From the NCBI GenBank assembly GCA_950097015.1, contig CATNEN010000031.1:3102001-3166000 (forward strand): DNA of 64,000 nt, read 5' to 3'. Below the pieces are notes generated by a model. The model was not told where the DNA came from and searched no databases. It saw nothing but the letters and a program-made list of their open reading frames with translations. Position numbers and translations under genes: made by a program. Shown piece after piece: positions 37,601 to 49,627 of the stretch. How positions within the stretch are numbered: the stretch's first letter is position 1; every line of letters starts with the position of its first letter. The DNA comes from Macrostomum hystrix (taxonomy: Eukaryota; Platyhelminthes; Macrostomidae).

Positions 37601-40600
37601 ATGTTGGCTGCCGGAGAGCACCGCTGGCGAAGCTGCCAGATCCGCTTGTTGTCGCTGTTGATGTCGTAGCTGCTGGCCCCAGATGGTGCTGATTGACTCC
37701 AGGCGATCCAGCCGATGACGTTGAAGACGCGGCTCGAATCTTGGCCCGATGATAAGTGGCGGAAGACGGAGCGAAGGAGGACGAGCTGGACACGGCGGCA
37801 GAAGCGGCCGCTGTGACGATCGTGGAAGCCGACCTATGCGGATGCATCAGGGCGGTGGCGCGCATCCGGCGATTCCGCTCAGCCTTCGCGTGATTCAATC
37901 TGTCGCCCTGCGTCTCCTCGGCATCGTTCTCGTTGACGGCGCTGACCGAAGAGTCCGAAGCCGATGTCTGCTGATGGAATCCGTGAGTCATGCTACGAGT
38001 GACCGGGCCGCTGAGCTGCTGCTGAAGGCGACTCTCTGACAGCATGACGGACGCGCCGCTGCCGCCCGAAGCTTCTTTAGATTTCTTAGCCCTCAATAGG
38101 TCGCCCTGAAGCCAGCATTTGGCCTGCTGAGCCTCCAGCCAGTCCTGCTGCGGCCCTAGCACCGAGCCAGGCCGGCAGATGCGGCACCAGGCTATGGACT
38201 CTGCTGCGGTCATGCGGTAATGCTTCATCAGGTAGCAGGCAATGAGGGTGCCTGTACGGCCTAGTCCGGCCTTGCAGTGGACAGCCACGGCACCCTGTGT
38301 GTTCTCCGAGATGCGCAGGAATTCCTGCAGAATGTCGTCAGTCGGACAGGAGCCGTCAACAAAGAATAAGTCGTAGTGACGAAAGCCGGCCGCGGTGAAT
38401 CGTTTGGCGTCGTACAGGCGCATGTTTAGCCGCACAATTGTGGTGACGCCGTGCTTGCGGAAATAAGGAAAATAAGCCTCGGGCGTGTGCAACGGATAGC
38501 CGTCCTGCAGGCTGCTCTGCTCGTGAGGCCCGCAGAAGGCGATGAACTTGCTGGGTATGATCCAGTTTAAGTCGCCGTTCTCCACTTGCTGCTCAACGAC
38601 AGTTGATGGGATTTCAAAAGAGAGGCGTGTGACTATTATCGCACTAATAGCTGTATGAGATAAACTACAACAAGCACAGTTGGGCCAGATGTACAGACAG
38701 TAGCTCAGCCGCAGTTGCTGTGCAGCGCATCCAAAGGCTGTGTACAGCTGTTCAGTCCATGGACTGGATGGGAAGACCGCCACCAGTCCCATTGAACAGA
38801 TCACAGGGGATATTTCAAGTACCCACACTTAGTTTTTTCCTGTATTTCCTAAAATATTCAACCAATCACAAATTTTATCATGTAATCATGTTGGCTATTA
38901 CTGATAACTATATTGTACTTATAATATTGGTAATTGATACACTTTTGAACCTATATGGATTTGCTATAGAGTTTTATGTTAGAGAGCAATGTTAGCTGTC
39001 CTTGTCACTAGGGTCTTCGACAAGAATCGCTGAATATCTCGACGATGCTGACCTTACACGGCTTTGAAAGTTAGTTCATCGTAAAGGGCGCCATATGTTG
39101 ATCCATATGGTGGACTTTCACGAAGATCGGTTATTCGGTTTGGTAGTTATCGTGAAGTAGGCAGTGGGTATTTGAAATAGCCCCGTGTTCTTTCTACTGT
39201 TAAGTAAAAAATGGGAATTAGGTGTCTCGCTCGAGGGCACAAACAGTTTGCTCTGGGCTGAGATTCGAACTCCCGACCTACGTGTTAGGAGAGGTATATT
39301 AATTACTAATTACAGGGTTTGTAGCCTAGTGGTTAGAGCGTCTGGCTCACGACTTAATGGTCGGGGGTTCGATTACCGACCTTCTGGAACATTTTGTGTC
39401 ATGTAGAAAGATACAATGCGATTCTGCATTGCTTCAGTTCACCCAGCTGTTAAATGGGTACTAGCATTAGCTACCCCGTTGAGGGTGGTACCCATTCCAT
39501 TAAGTGTCTTAATAGGTATTCCAAACATAATTAGAATTTGATCAAGTCAACACTGAATAAAAAACAGGCACAGATCCCTACTCACCTCATAGTGCTCATA
39601 CTCTTCGACATTGAAATTCTCAAAGTTAAAGAATCCGTGAACTAGGGCTTTGCTAACGGCATGCAGACAGTCCAATAGTGTTAGATTGTAGGTGCAAATG
39701 CCATAGCTGGCATCTCTGAATGGCAGATAGTGCAGATTCGAGCCCGAGACCAACGGTCTATAGGCCTCTTCTGGCGTTTTCTTCAGGTAGATTATCTGCA
39801 AGCGGGATTTGCACTTTTAGGAGCCTCAATTTGTCTAATTAAGATGCTTAAATCTTCTTAGATTTATGTCCTATCTGAGAAGCCAAAACATTGCACAAAA
39901 ATTCACTCAGAGCTCTTAGTGAACAGTCTACAATATCCCCTCAGAGCTCTTAGTGAACAGTCTACAATATCCCCTCAGAGCTCTTAGTGAACAGTCTACA
40001 ATATCCCCGCAGAGCTCTTAGTGAAAAGTCTACAATATCCCCTCAGAGCTCTTAGTGAACAGTCTACAATATCCCCGCAGAGCCCTTAGTGAACAGTCTA
40101 CAATATCCCCTCAGAGCCCTTAGTGAACAGTCTACAATATCCCCTCAGAGCCCTTAGTGAACAGTCTACAATATCCCCTCAGAGCTCTTAGTGAACAGTC
40201 TACAATATCCCCTCAAAGCTCTTAGTGAACAGTCTACAATATCCCCTCAGAGCTCTTAGTGAACAGTCTACAATATCCCCTCAGAGCCCTTAGTGAACAG
40301 TCTACAATATCCCCTCAGAGCTCTTAGTGAACAGTCTACAATATCCCCTCAGAGCCCTTAGTGAACAGTCTACAATATCCCCTCAGAGCTCTTAGTGAAC
40401 AGTCTACAATATCCCCTCAGAGCTCTTAGTGAACAGTCTACAATATCCCCTCAGAGCTCTTAGTGAACAGTCTACAATATCCCCTCAGAGCTCTTAGTGA
40501 ACAGTCTACAATATCCCCTCAGAGCTCTTAGTGAACAGTCTACAATATCCCCTCAGAGCTCTTAGTGAACAGTCTACAATATCCCCTCAGAGCCCTTAGT

Positions 40601-43186
40601 GAACAGTCTACAATATCCCCTCAGAGCTCTTAGTGAACAGTCTACAATATCCCCTCAGAGCCCTTAGTGAACAGTCTACAATATCCCCTCAGAGCTCTTA
40701 GTGAACAGTCTACAATATCCCCTCAGAGCTCTTAGTGAACAGTCTACAATATCCCCTCAGAGCTCTTAGTGAACAGTCTACAATATCCTCTAAGAGCTCT
40801 TAGTGAACAGTCTACAATATCCCCTCAGAGCTCTTAGTGAACAGTCTACAATATCCCCTCAGAGCTCTTAGTGAACAGTCTACAATATCCCCTCAGAGCT
40901 CTTAGTGAACAGTCTACAATATCCCCTCAGAGCTCTTAGTGAACAGTCTACAATATCCTCTAAGAGCCCTTACTGAAAAGTACAGGAAAGCCAAGATTCA
41001 ACTAGAATTTCCTGGGGTAAACATAACTCCCAATAATTTGAGACGCCACAGAAATGTTGTCCCGCTCGCAGGCAAGACAATTGAGGCACACAAATGCATG
41101 TACTGCTTAGCCATGGGTTGAGAATTGCCTAAGCCAAGAGTGAAAGCCACAGCCCAAGCAGCCGAGAACAGTCAACTATAAAGCAGCTGGTTTTATTTTA
41201 GTTTTTTCTTCCATTCTGAATGCTGAGTGGGTCCACAAATTGAGCTGAGGAGTGAAAAGCGATACCGTGCACATGAGCCATGGGAACACTAAAAGATAGA
41301 TTAGTTGCCAGTAGTGTTAATTTAATTCTTCAGTTTACCGCTCACCTGATATGATCCGACAAGAAAGGCTGCATTTGCTCGCTTCTTAGGATTGACACAA
41401 GTATAATGTACAATGCGCTTCTTGGACAATGAGAACGACTTAAATTTTTTGTTCAACTTGCAGCAGTACTTGTACAGCATAGCCAGGTTGAGTGGTCCGA
41501 AATCAGCATAGAAACTGAAGAATGGAGAGTGAAAGTGTCACATCTTACAGAGGTATACAACAAAGTCAAACTAAGTTTGTATTTGTAAGCATAGATTTCT
41601 ATGCACAATTGAAATAGTCAGTTGCTTACTTGGCATAGACCAGTTCATCGTCTATAGAGAAGTAGTGTGTACTGTTTGTACTTTTTGGAGTAGTTTGCAG
41701 TGTGGCAAAGTAGAAGCGATCTAAAAAAGGATGGAACAAATAACTTAATTGTTATGGGCTGTTTAAATGCAATTTGTTTAAACATGGAACCCGTAAAGTT
41801 CAAGTCTCTTGTACTGCAAACATTATTTTACTATATTATTTCATAAATTGAATTGAAAACACAATTACAAACATTGCTACTATGAATTAATAAATACATA
41901 TAAAATATATAGCTACTTGTTTGGCCCCTATTTCAATAGATCTAACTGAGGGAGCTTGTAACCCCATGGCTAAATTTTCGGGCAACTTAGCAAAATGATG
42001 GGGGGTTCAAATCCTAGCCAATAAAAAACAATTTACTCCTTTAGAAATATACTTTTTTCTAGGTAAATGCTTCAGTTAACCTACTTGTATTAATAGGTAG
42101 CAAAATCAGCTGATTGGATAGAAATTTGGGTGATAACTATGATGGCCATTTATTCCAAAAACTAAACAGCTAGAAATAATACACTGACTATTTGAAAGTA
42201 CTATACAATTGGCCTTGCTTTGCATCTGGCCTAAAGGCTAGGTATAGTTTATATTATTTTATTTGTTGTTATAATGAGTAACTATTATATAGTTCTAAAA
42301 ATAACTCAGTTCTAATAAAAGTGAAATATTACTCTACTCTGTTATGAAAAAAAGCAGTTATAATAAACTGCCAGTAATAAAACTTATTGTAAAATTCTAT
42401 ATCATAGCTAAATAGATATAAAGAAACCTGACTATAAGTCAATTTGACTACCTAATTTGATTGGGTTCTAGTCTCATTATCTGCCACCATTTTGTCTGCC
42501 AACAGAAAACTTACTTATTTCTAGCTTATGAAATTCATGAGCAGACAAGTTAGCAAAACTTGACCCTAAATGAAATAAGAAGAAATTAAACACATTCCAA
42601 TCATAAAAATGTACATGCTGGTATATGGATAGAAGATCAGGTCCTGTTTTTAGTTCTTTGATTAATTTAAACATATTTGTATATAATTTTCATTCTGTGG
42701 GAAAGGAAAGGTCAACTCACTGTTGTGATCATGAAATTTGCAACAGAACATAATGTGAAATTTTGTGAGAACAAATATACCACACTTGTTATAAGAATAA
42801 CAGGCTGTGATATCTTATATGTGCTTTCATGTCACCTTGAAAGCAGATACTTTTTGTGACAATGAAAGTAATAGTGGATTTTTGTAAGAGTTTGTACTAA
42901 TTTATTTTTAAAGCGAAGTTAATAGCAGATAGGATGGTGGCAGACAAAAGTAGGCCTACTGAAAACCATTGGATCTACCCCAGTACCCAAAGTATCTTTG
43001 GGCTTAGAAGATTATTATGTGCAGCATATAACGCTTTGAATATTTACTTCCATTACTTTGGTTCGGTTCGTTCCGTTCATACATCGAACGCACCTGTTTT
43101 TCTTTCATCTTACCTTTTATTATTTCTGATGCACTAACAACAACTGATGACAAAGAGTCGTCATCGTTAAATACGGGTTCTTTCAT
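31646..43186 (-). CDS. CDC14: CDC14 dual-specificity phosphatase (seven exons)
   Basis: Exons in coding order: 43186-43114, 41720-41630, 41514-41346, 39795-39586, 38588-37567, 35338-35227, 31675-31646. They sum to 1707 nt (568 residues plus TAA) and every phase matches. The N-terminal substrate-recognition domain is clear: [37 protein letters not shown] and the LPFRDAS/EYEHYE exon. The catalytic domain follows: [16 protein letters not shown], a VDGSCPTDD loop with the probable general acid Asp near 259, then [12 protein letters not shown] with the nucleophile Cys near 286 and the P-loop Arg six residues on. [12 protein letters not shown] is also CDC14-typical. The family removes phosphate from Ser-Pro sites and acts in mitotic exit, DNA repair and cilia. 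The tail (about 350-568) is low-complexity Ser/Ala/Thr-rich. The last two exons are assigned on splice sites and phase alone and are less certain. Confidence 0.93.
31737..35220. repeat. 25-bp minisatellite filling the last CDC14 intron
   Basis: About 139 units of 25 bp, containing AAATCCTCCTGAACTGAGAT and CTACC. Single-base variants (TTCTACC, TAACC, CCCAATCC) form recurring blocks; 32.3-33.4 kb is closely repeated at 33.7-34.9 kb. On the gene strand the array begins six bases inside the intron, straight after the GTACGG donor at 35226. Confidence 0.98.
36140..36428 (-). mobile_element. tRNA-derived SINE, family B, most complete copy
   Basis: Minus-strand head at about 36428 has the A-box region GTAGCCTAGTGGTTATGGC and B-box GGGGTTCGATTCCCGAC. 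A body of about 210 bp follows, with TTCACCCAGCTGTTG and the GTCCATGGAC palindrome. The head resembles Val-type tRNAs but its anticodon stem does not pair, so it is a SINE and not a tRNA gene. It lies in a CDC14 intron, same strand as the gene. Confidence 0.85.
36762..36837 (+). repeat. Interspersed repeat C, left arm of an inverted pair
   Basis: About 76 bp, from GCTATTTCAAATACCCACTG to TGAAAGTCCACCAT, nearly identical to the reverse complement of 39107-39181. The family is unknown. The two arms bracket CDC14 exon 5. Confidence 0.8.
38662..38790 (-). mobile_element. SINE family B, 3'-end fragment
   Basis: Matches only the distal part of the 36140-36428 copy: the GCAGCGCATC...AAGGCTG block, TGTACAGCTGT and GTCCATGGAC. 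It lies in the CDC14 intron just upstream of exon 5, about 75 bp from the acceptor. Confidence 0.65.
39107..39181 (-). repeat. Interspersed repeat C, right arm of an inverted pair
   Basis: Reverse complement of 36762-36837 with a handful of mismatches. It is followed at 39240-39280 by a minus-strand B-box-like GGGAGTTCGAATCTCAGCCC, so repeat C may be the body of a third tRNA-like element. Confidence 0.75.
39315..39495 (+). mobile_element. tRNA-derived SINE, family B, plus-strand copy
   Basis: Head TTTGTAGCCTAGTGGTTAGA, B-box GGGGGTTCGATTACCGACC, then GCTTCAGTTCACCCAGCTGT. The distal part is diverged. It is inverted relative to the 36140-36428 copy and the two lie on either side of CDC14 exon 5. 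Confidence 0.8.
39905..40975. repeat. 34-bp minisatellite in a CDC14 intron
   Basis: About 31 units of 34 bp with the core CAGAGCTCTTAGTGAACAGT followed by CTACAATATCC. The main variant is GAGCCC for GAGCTC. The units are nearly identical, suggesting recent amplification. Confidence 0.97.
41945..42035 (+). mobile_element. tRNA-like SINE head fragment
   Basis: GAGCTTGTAACCCCATGGCT and GGGGGGTTCAAATCCTAGCC are spaced like A and B boxes. No matching body follows. It lies in the first CDC14 intron. A diverged relative on the minus strand is at 49375-49430. Confidence 0.45.
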
Positions 43187-44691
43187 CGATCAAACCTTCT
43201 AGCTTAATACAAGTAAATGTAAATATATATTACAACTAGATCAATATCAAGTTCTGAAAAATCTATTTGTAAATGAAATATTTAATCTATATATACAAGT
43301 AGTCTACGAAATACTCTATTGTAGACCACAACTAGAATTTTCGGTATTTGAATTTTTTGAAAACAGGAACATCAGTAGGCCTGCCTAAGCAATAGCATTG
43401 AGTATAACAAGTGTATATAATTTTACTACTACTAAAAAATATACTTTTGTATCTTATGTACACATCCAAATAAAAAAATCTCAAAAGTATTTTTAATTAT
43501 TTCAGCTAGAAACAATTTACATTTACGTTATGTAAGGCAAAAGTCAAGACAAGACAACAGTAATTAATCGTTGCTTAATTGGCTGCATTTAGTCTAAGTG
43601 CATGTGTGTTTTTTACTACTAACTATATTTATCCACAAACAAAGAAATAGTTTTCGCTGTGATGATTGTCTTGCGCTCATCCTAACAGGGACTGCAACGA
43701 TCGAAACCTGCTTTCTGTTGTTCATTGTAATTTGCGGTTCTGATTCTGATTCTAACTGGCCTTCTGTCAGCCTGTCGTAATTTATTGGGGACTTATCATT
43801 TCACTTAAAGAAGTGAAAGCAGCAAGGTTACACAGGTAGTCACATTGTCAACACTGCAGCCACATTAGAACCTCGATCAGCACCAGCACTAAAAGAGTCA
43901 TGAATTCTCTCTTGTTCTATGAGCCAGCATGCAATACTTAACTAAAAGCATCATATTGATTATATTTATTTGATATAAGTTTTTAACAATATTGAGCTCT
44001 GGACTCTAGTTAGAATAAATTACCCAGATTGGATTTGCATGGAAAGAAATTTTCGTGTTCGTGTACTGGAACAGTTTGGCCTTCGTCTTCGAATAAAGAC
44101 GTAGGTGCAATTTATTCGTGGCACGGCAGATTAGGCATGTTCCATTCAAAAAAGCTCAAATGTAGAAACAGGTATGGTCTCTGACAGTCTCAAGCATCTG
44201 TATGGCTGGCAGCGGATGGGTTGGTCGGCTCATGAGAGTTAACTCCTGCAAATACTACGTTATACGTATTCGACTCAAGTCCATACCTGCGGCCGGTTAG
44301 ATCGCTATTAGATTACACACACCCACGCAGCCTATGCAGGAGTTAAGTGGAGCCACATGTGCTCGGGGTCAGCCTTGGCCTCTCAAAATCAGCCACCATG
44401 CAATACCACTGTTTGCTAAACAGAGACCCATCCCCTCATCAGTCAACTGATCTCGCATCGCGGATCGGTGGGGAGGGCGCTGCCTCCAAGACGCCATTTA
44501 ATCGGATCCAATTTCTGATTGCTAATCTTTCCCGCTTTACGTTTTTCATTACTGCTGAGGACTAGCTGCCTACTTCAGGTTACAATTGGGCCTGCAGCTG
44601 CTACTGCTCATAGCTATTGTGGATCGCTGCGCAGTTGATCTGTAAGATGGCTGAAAGTGCCATTTGCTTCTGTTTAATAAACTGGTTTAAT
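43187..44691. other. Region between CDC14 and the prohormone-like gene
   Basis: Unique sequence that should hold the CDC14 promoter (read leftward) and upstream DNA of the gene at 44921. No conserved coding segment was recognised. Confidence 0.5.
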
Positions 44692-44726
44692 AACTACTGA
44701 GGCTAACTGGTTTAGCCTCAGTAGTT
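44692..44726. promoter_or_regulatory. Perfect 15-bp inverted repeat, 5-nt loop
   Basis: AACTACTGAGGCTAA at 44692-44706 and its exact reverse complement at 44712-44726 flank CTGGT. A second palindrome, AGTTGCAACT, overlaps at 44723-44732. It lies about 195 bp upstream of the prohormone-like ATG. It could be a hairpin in RNA, a protein site or a mobile-element remnant; the role is unknown. Confidence 0.7.
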
Positions 44727-44920
44727 GCAACTGATCTAATTGTAATTGTAAATTAATAGGGATTTAAAGTATTATTCGTCCAGCCAGTGCTGGCATTCAA
44801 CCTGTAGAAAGGAATATTTTGTAATGACGGCTTTTTGAGTCGAAAAAATTACAACGTGTGACCAACTCGACTTATACCGCTCTCGAACCCGTCCAGAAAA
44901 ACCCGAGCAACAAAGCTGTC

Positions 44921-45316
44921 ATGCAATCAGCTTGCCCGGCTTCATCATCCGCCTTCTTGCTCGCCGCCTGTCTCACCCTGCTGATTGGCGCCGCCATTGC
45001 CGCGCCCGCCGCCTGGGAGGCCGACGACGAAGATTCATCAGAGGGGGCTTCGCGAATTTCGCTTCGCTCAGCGGCGGACTTCGACATGACCTCCGGCTAC
45101 CCGGCCATCGGCAAGCGCGGCCGTCATCGCCGACTATCCGGCGAGACAGTCGAGCGGCAGCGCCTGCCAGCTGCGGCGGCTGCGGCTAGGGCTGACGCGG
45201 CTGTGACTCGCCAGACGCTGCTGCGCCTGTTGGAAGCGAACTCTAGAAGGATCGAAGCTAGAGTCGTGAATTTGCTGCTGCGGCGGCTGACTGGGTCCCG
45301 CGATGATCGCAGCTGA
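44921..45316 (+). CDS. Putative secreted prohormone-like protein
   Basis: Intronless frame of 131 codons plus TGA. An in-frame ATG at 44858 would add 21 residues, but the ATG at 44921 places a hydrophobic signal peptide (about 11-28, ending AIAAPA) right after the start, so it is preferred. An acidic spacer (about 33-41) precedes SAADFDMTSGYPAIGKRGRH at 50-69. The Gly64-Lys65-Arg66 triplet is a classic dibasic cleavage and C-terminal amidation site and would release a peptide ending GYPAI-amide; a second basic cluster, RHRR, follows. The C-terminal half is Ala-rich then an amphipathic Leu/Arg segment (about 95-124). One candidate peptide copy only. I do not match it to a named neuropeptide family. 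High GC and low complexity mean a chance frame cannot be excluded. Confidence 0.5.
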   Translation: MQSACPASSSAFLLAACLTLLIGAAIAAPAAWEADDEDSSEGASRISLRSAADFDMTSGYPAIGKRGRHRRLSGETVERQRLPAAAAAARADAAVTRQTLLRLLEANSRRIEARVVNLLLRRLTGSRDDRS

Positions 45317-45639
45317 GAGCACGATGAGGCGCCAACTGTTCCCATCTTATAAGATGTTGACTGCTTGAAACGCCGCACTCTTAATTCTGTTCGATCGATG
45401 TTTGTGGCCGCTTGTGTGTTTTTGTTCGAAGTTTTCGGACATGAAATGTAGTGCAACTCTAAAAACATATTGATGCACCACATTCAGTTCCCAAGTTGAA
45501 CTGATCGACAATTATGGCATCCAGAAAACAATTTGGAAACTTCCGGTCCGCAATTTAAGGAACAGGCTTAACTTTTTCTCTTATGATTCTTAATCACTGA
45601 TTATCAGTAGCTTTTTGGCTGACTGTCACTCGCTGTTAA

Positions 45640-46045
45640 ACTGTCACTTGGTGTACCACTGTCACTGACCGACTGCCACTGGCTGTAAAAACTGTCACTG
45701 GCTGTAAAAACTGTCACTGGCTGTAAAAACTGTCACTGGCTGTAAAAATTGTCACTGGCTGTAAAAACTGTCACTGGCTGTAAAAACTGTCACTGGCTGT
45801 AAAAATTGTCACTGGCTGTAAAACTGTCACTGGCTGTAAAACTGTCACTGGCTGTAAAACTGTCACTGACCGACTGTAACTGACTGTAAAAATGTCACTG
45901 GCTGTAAAACTGTGTCTGGCTGACTAACACTGGCTGTAAAACTGTCACTGGCTGACTAACACTGGCTGTAAAACTGTCACTGGCTGACTAACACTGGCTG
46001 TAAAACTGTCGCTGGCTGACTAACACTGGCTGTAAAACTGTCCCA
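45640..46045. repeat. 18-19-bp minisatellite downstream of the prohormone-like gene
   Basis: About 21 units of CTGTCACTGGCTGTAAAA, with a later 29-bp compound form that adds CTGACTAACA. It starts about 320 bp after the stop codon at 45316. Confidence 0.95.
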
Positions 46046-46464
46046 ATCTGCGATTTAGGCAAAGTAGAACAGGACAGTTTGAGTTTATTTTGCAAGAGCT
46101 TCACAATCGGTTAAGCAGGTTGAATAGAAGAAATTCAACAAAACCACTTGCTTCATTTAAGAGTAGGTGAGTGCAGACCAGAGAACAGTCACGGCAATCC
46201 TTTAAGCCGTAGCAATACGAATACAGGACATAAATCATAGTTTTGCTAATCCCAATTTCATTGGACTGGGGCATTAATAGAATGCAATCTTTAGTTCTTT
46301 CCGCCTCTGAATCCATGCCGGAAAGAACTTGAACTCTACTAGAAGCAAACTGCTTGACTCCCTGAAGCTGGCTTATGCTGAGAAATAAGTTCCTGTAAAA
46401 TTGTGCTGCAAAGTTAGCGTTGTGCTTCGCTAATTGATCAACATTTTCTGTCCTGGTGTCTCTG

Positions 46465-49322
46465 AATTGTGCTGTCACTGAATTGTGCTGTCACTGAATT
46501 GTGCTGTCACTGAATTGTGCTGTCACTGAATTGTGCTGTCACTGAATTGTGCTGTCACTGAATTGTGCTGTCACTGAATTGTGCTGTCACTGAATTGTGC
46601 CGTCACTGAATTGTCCTGTCTCTGAATTGTGCTGTCACTGAATTGTGCTGTCACTGAATTGTGCTGTCACTGAATTGTGCTGTCACTGAATTGTCCTGTC
46701 ACTGAATTGTGCTGTCACTGAATTGTGCTGTCACTGAATTGTGCTGTCACTGAATTGTGCTGTCACTGAATTGTGCTGTCACTGAATTGTGCTGTCTCTG
46801 AATTGTGCTGTCACTGAATTGTGCTGTCTCTGAATTGTGCTGTCACTGAATTGTGCTGTCACTGAATTGTCCTGTCACTGAATTGTGCTGTCACTGAATT
46901 GTGCTGTCACTGAATTGTGCTGTCACTGAATTGTGCTGTCACTGAATTGTGCTGTCTCTGAATTGTGCTGTCACTGAATTGTGCTGTCACTGAATTGTCC
47001 TGTCACTGAATTGTGCTGTCACTGAATTGTGCTGTCACTGAATTGTGCTGTCACTGAATTGTGCTGTCACTGAATTGTGCTGTCACTGAATTGTGCTGTC
47101 ACTGAATTGTGCTGTCACTGAATTGTGCTGTCACTGAATTGTGCTGTCACTGAATTGTACTGTCACTGAATTGTGCTGTCACTGAATTGTACTGTCACTG
47201 AATTGTGCTGTCACTGAATTGTGCTGTCACTGAATTGTGCTGTCACTGAATTGTGCTGTCACTGAATTGTGCTGTCACTGAATTGTGCTGTCACTGAATT
47301 GTGCTGTCACTGAATTGTCCTGTCACTGAATTGTGCTGTCACTGAATTGTGCTGTCACTGAATTGTGCTGTCACTGAATTGTGCTGTCACTGAATTGTGC
47401 TGTCACTGAATTGTGCTGTCTCTGAATTGTGCTGTCACTGAATTGTGCTGTCTCTGAATTGTGCTGTCACTGAATTGTGCTGTCACTGAATTGTCCTGTC
47501 ACTGAATTGTGCTGTCACTGAATTGTGCTGTCACTGAATTGTGCTGTCACTGAATTGTGCTGTCACTGAATTGTGCTGTCACTGAATTGTGCTGTCACTG
47601 AATTGTGCTGTCACTGAATTGTGCTGTCACTGAATTGTACTGTCACTGAATTGTGCTGTCACTGAATTGTACTGTCACTGAATTGTGCTGTCACTGAATT
47701 GTGCTGTCACTGAATTGTGCTGTCACTGAATTGTGCTGTCACTGAATTGTGCTGTCACTGAATTGTGCTGTCACTGAATTGTGCTGTCACTGAATTGTGC
47801 TGTCACTGAATTGTGCTGTCACTGAATTGTGCTGTCTCTGAATTGTGCTGTCACTGAATTGTGCTGTCTCTGAATTGTGCTGTCACTGAATTGTGCTGTC
47901 ACTGAATTGTGCTGTCACTGAATTGTCCTGTCACTGAATTGTGCTGTCACTGAATTGTCCTGTCTCTGAATTGTGCTGTCACTGAATTGTACTGTCACTG
48001 AATTGTGCTGTCACTGAATTGTGCTGTCACTGAATTGTGCTGTCACTAAATTGTGCTGTCACTGAATTGTGCTGTCACTAAATTGTGCTGTCACTGAATT
48101 GTGCTGTCACTGAATTGTCCTGTCTCTGAATTGTGCTGTCACTGAATTGTGCTGTCACTGAATTGTGCTGTCACTGAATTGTGCTGTCACTGAATTGTCC
48201 TGTCTCTGAATTGTGCTGTCACTGAATTGTGCTGTCACTGAATTGTGCTGTCACTGAATTGTGCTGTCACTGAATTGTCCTGTCTCTGAATTGTGCTGTC
48301 ACTGAATTGTGCTGTCACTGAATTGTGCTGTCACTGAATTGTGCTGTCACTGAATTGTGCTGTCACTGAATTGTACTGTCACTGAATTGTCCTGTCACTG
48401 AATTGTGCTGTCACTGAATTGTGCTGTCACTGAATTGTGCTGTCACTGAATTGTGCTGTCACTGAATTGTGCTGTCACTGAATTGTGCTGTCTCTGAATT
48501 GTGCTGTCACTGAATTGTGCTGTCTCTGAATTGTGCTGTCACTGAATTGTGCTGTCACTGAATTGTCCTGTCACTGAATTGTGCTGTCACTGAATTGTGC
48601 TGTCACTGAATTGTGCTGTCACTGAATTGTGCTGTCACTGAATTGTGCTGTCACTGAATTGTGCTGTCACTGAATTGTGCTGTCACTGAATTGTGCTGTC
48701 ACTGAATTGTGCTGTCACTGAATTGTGCTGTCACTGAATTGTACTGTCACTGAATTGTGCTGTCACTGAATTGTACTGTCATTGAATTGTGCTGTCACTG
48801 AATTGTGCTGTCACTGAATTGTGCTGTCACTGAATTGTGCTGTCACTGAATTGTGCTGTCACTGAATTGTGCTGTCACTGAATTGTGCTGTCACTGAATT
48901 GTACTGTCACTGAATTGTCCTGTCACTGAATTGTGCTGTCACTGAATTGTGCTGTCACTGAATTGTGCTGTCACTGAATTGTGCTGTCACTGAATTGTCC
49001 TGTCTCTGAATTGTGCTGTCACTGAATTGTGCTGTCACTGAATTGTGCTGTCACTGAATTGTGCTGTCACTGGATTGTGCTGTCACTGAATTGTGCTGTC
49101 ACTGAATTGTGCTGTCACTGAATTGTGCTGTCACTGAATTGTGCTGTCACTGAATTGTGCTGTCACTGAATTGTGCTGTCACTGAATTGTGCTGTCACTG
49201 AATTGTGCTGTCACTGAATTGTGCTGTCACTGAATTGTGCTGTCACTGGATTGTGCTGTCACTGAATTGTGCTGTCACTGAATTGTGCTGTCACTGAATT
49301 GTGCTGTCACTGAATTGTGCTG
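46465..49322. repeat. 2.86 kb array of a 16-bp unit
   Basis: About 179 copies of TGAATTGTGCTGTCAC with rare changes (GTCC, GTAC, GTCTC, ACTAAATT). Almost no indels, so phase is held throughout. Upstream of the GPCR gene. Confidence 0.98.
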
Positions 49323-49627
49323 AGTTTTTCTCAAAATTAATTAATGTGTCCTACTCAAGAACTAATTATTTCAATTAGGCAGAGATTCGAACTCTCGACC
49401 TTAGTTCGCTCTAGCCAACTTGGTTACAAGCTTTCTTAACCTGTTTGAACTTATTGTAGAATAGGGCAGCTATGTTAGCAGCCATTGGCCAGGCGCTTCA
49501 ACCAATCAACTTTTCGATTGAAAGTTTCTCAAAATGAAATATATTTGGCGTTGCCTTTTTCAGTATTAGCATTTCGACCTGAATTTACTTAACAAGTCGC
49601 TTCACTATCAATTAAAAAAGTTCTGCC

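Noticed and set aside
37563-38828. Reading the phosphatase exon as the missing N-terminal PTEN-like domain of tensin
   Set aside because: The [11 protein letters not shown] and [11 protein letters not shown] motifs and the upstream exons are CDC14-specific, and phases lead to a separate stop at 31646.
46101-46478. 125-codon minus-strand frame
   Set aside because: Its start lies in the 16-bp array and no family features are seen; possible but unsupported.
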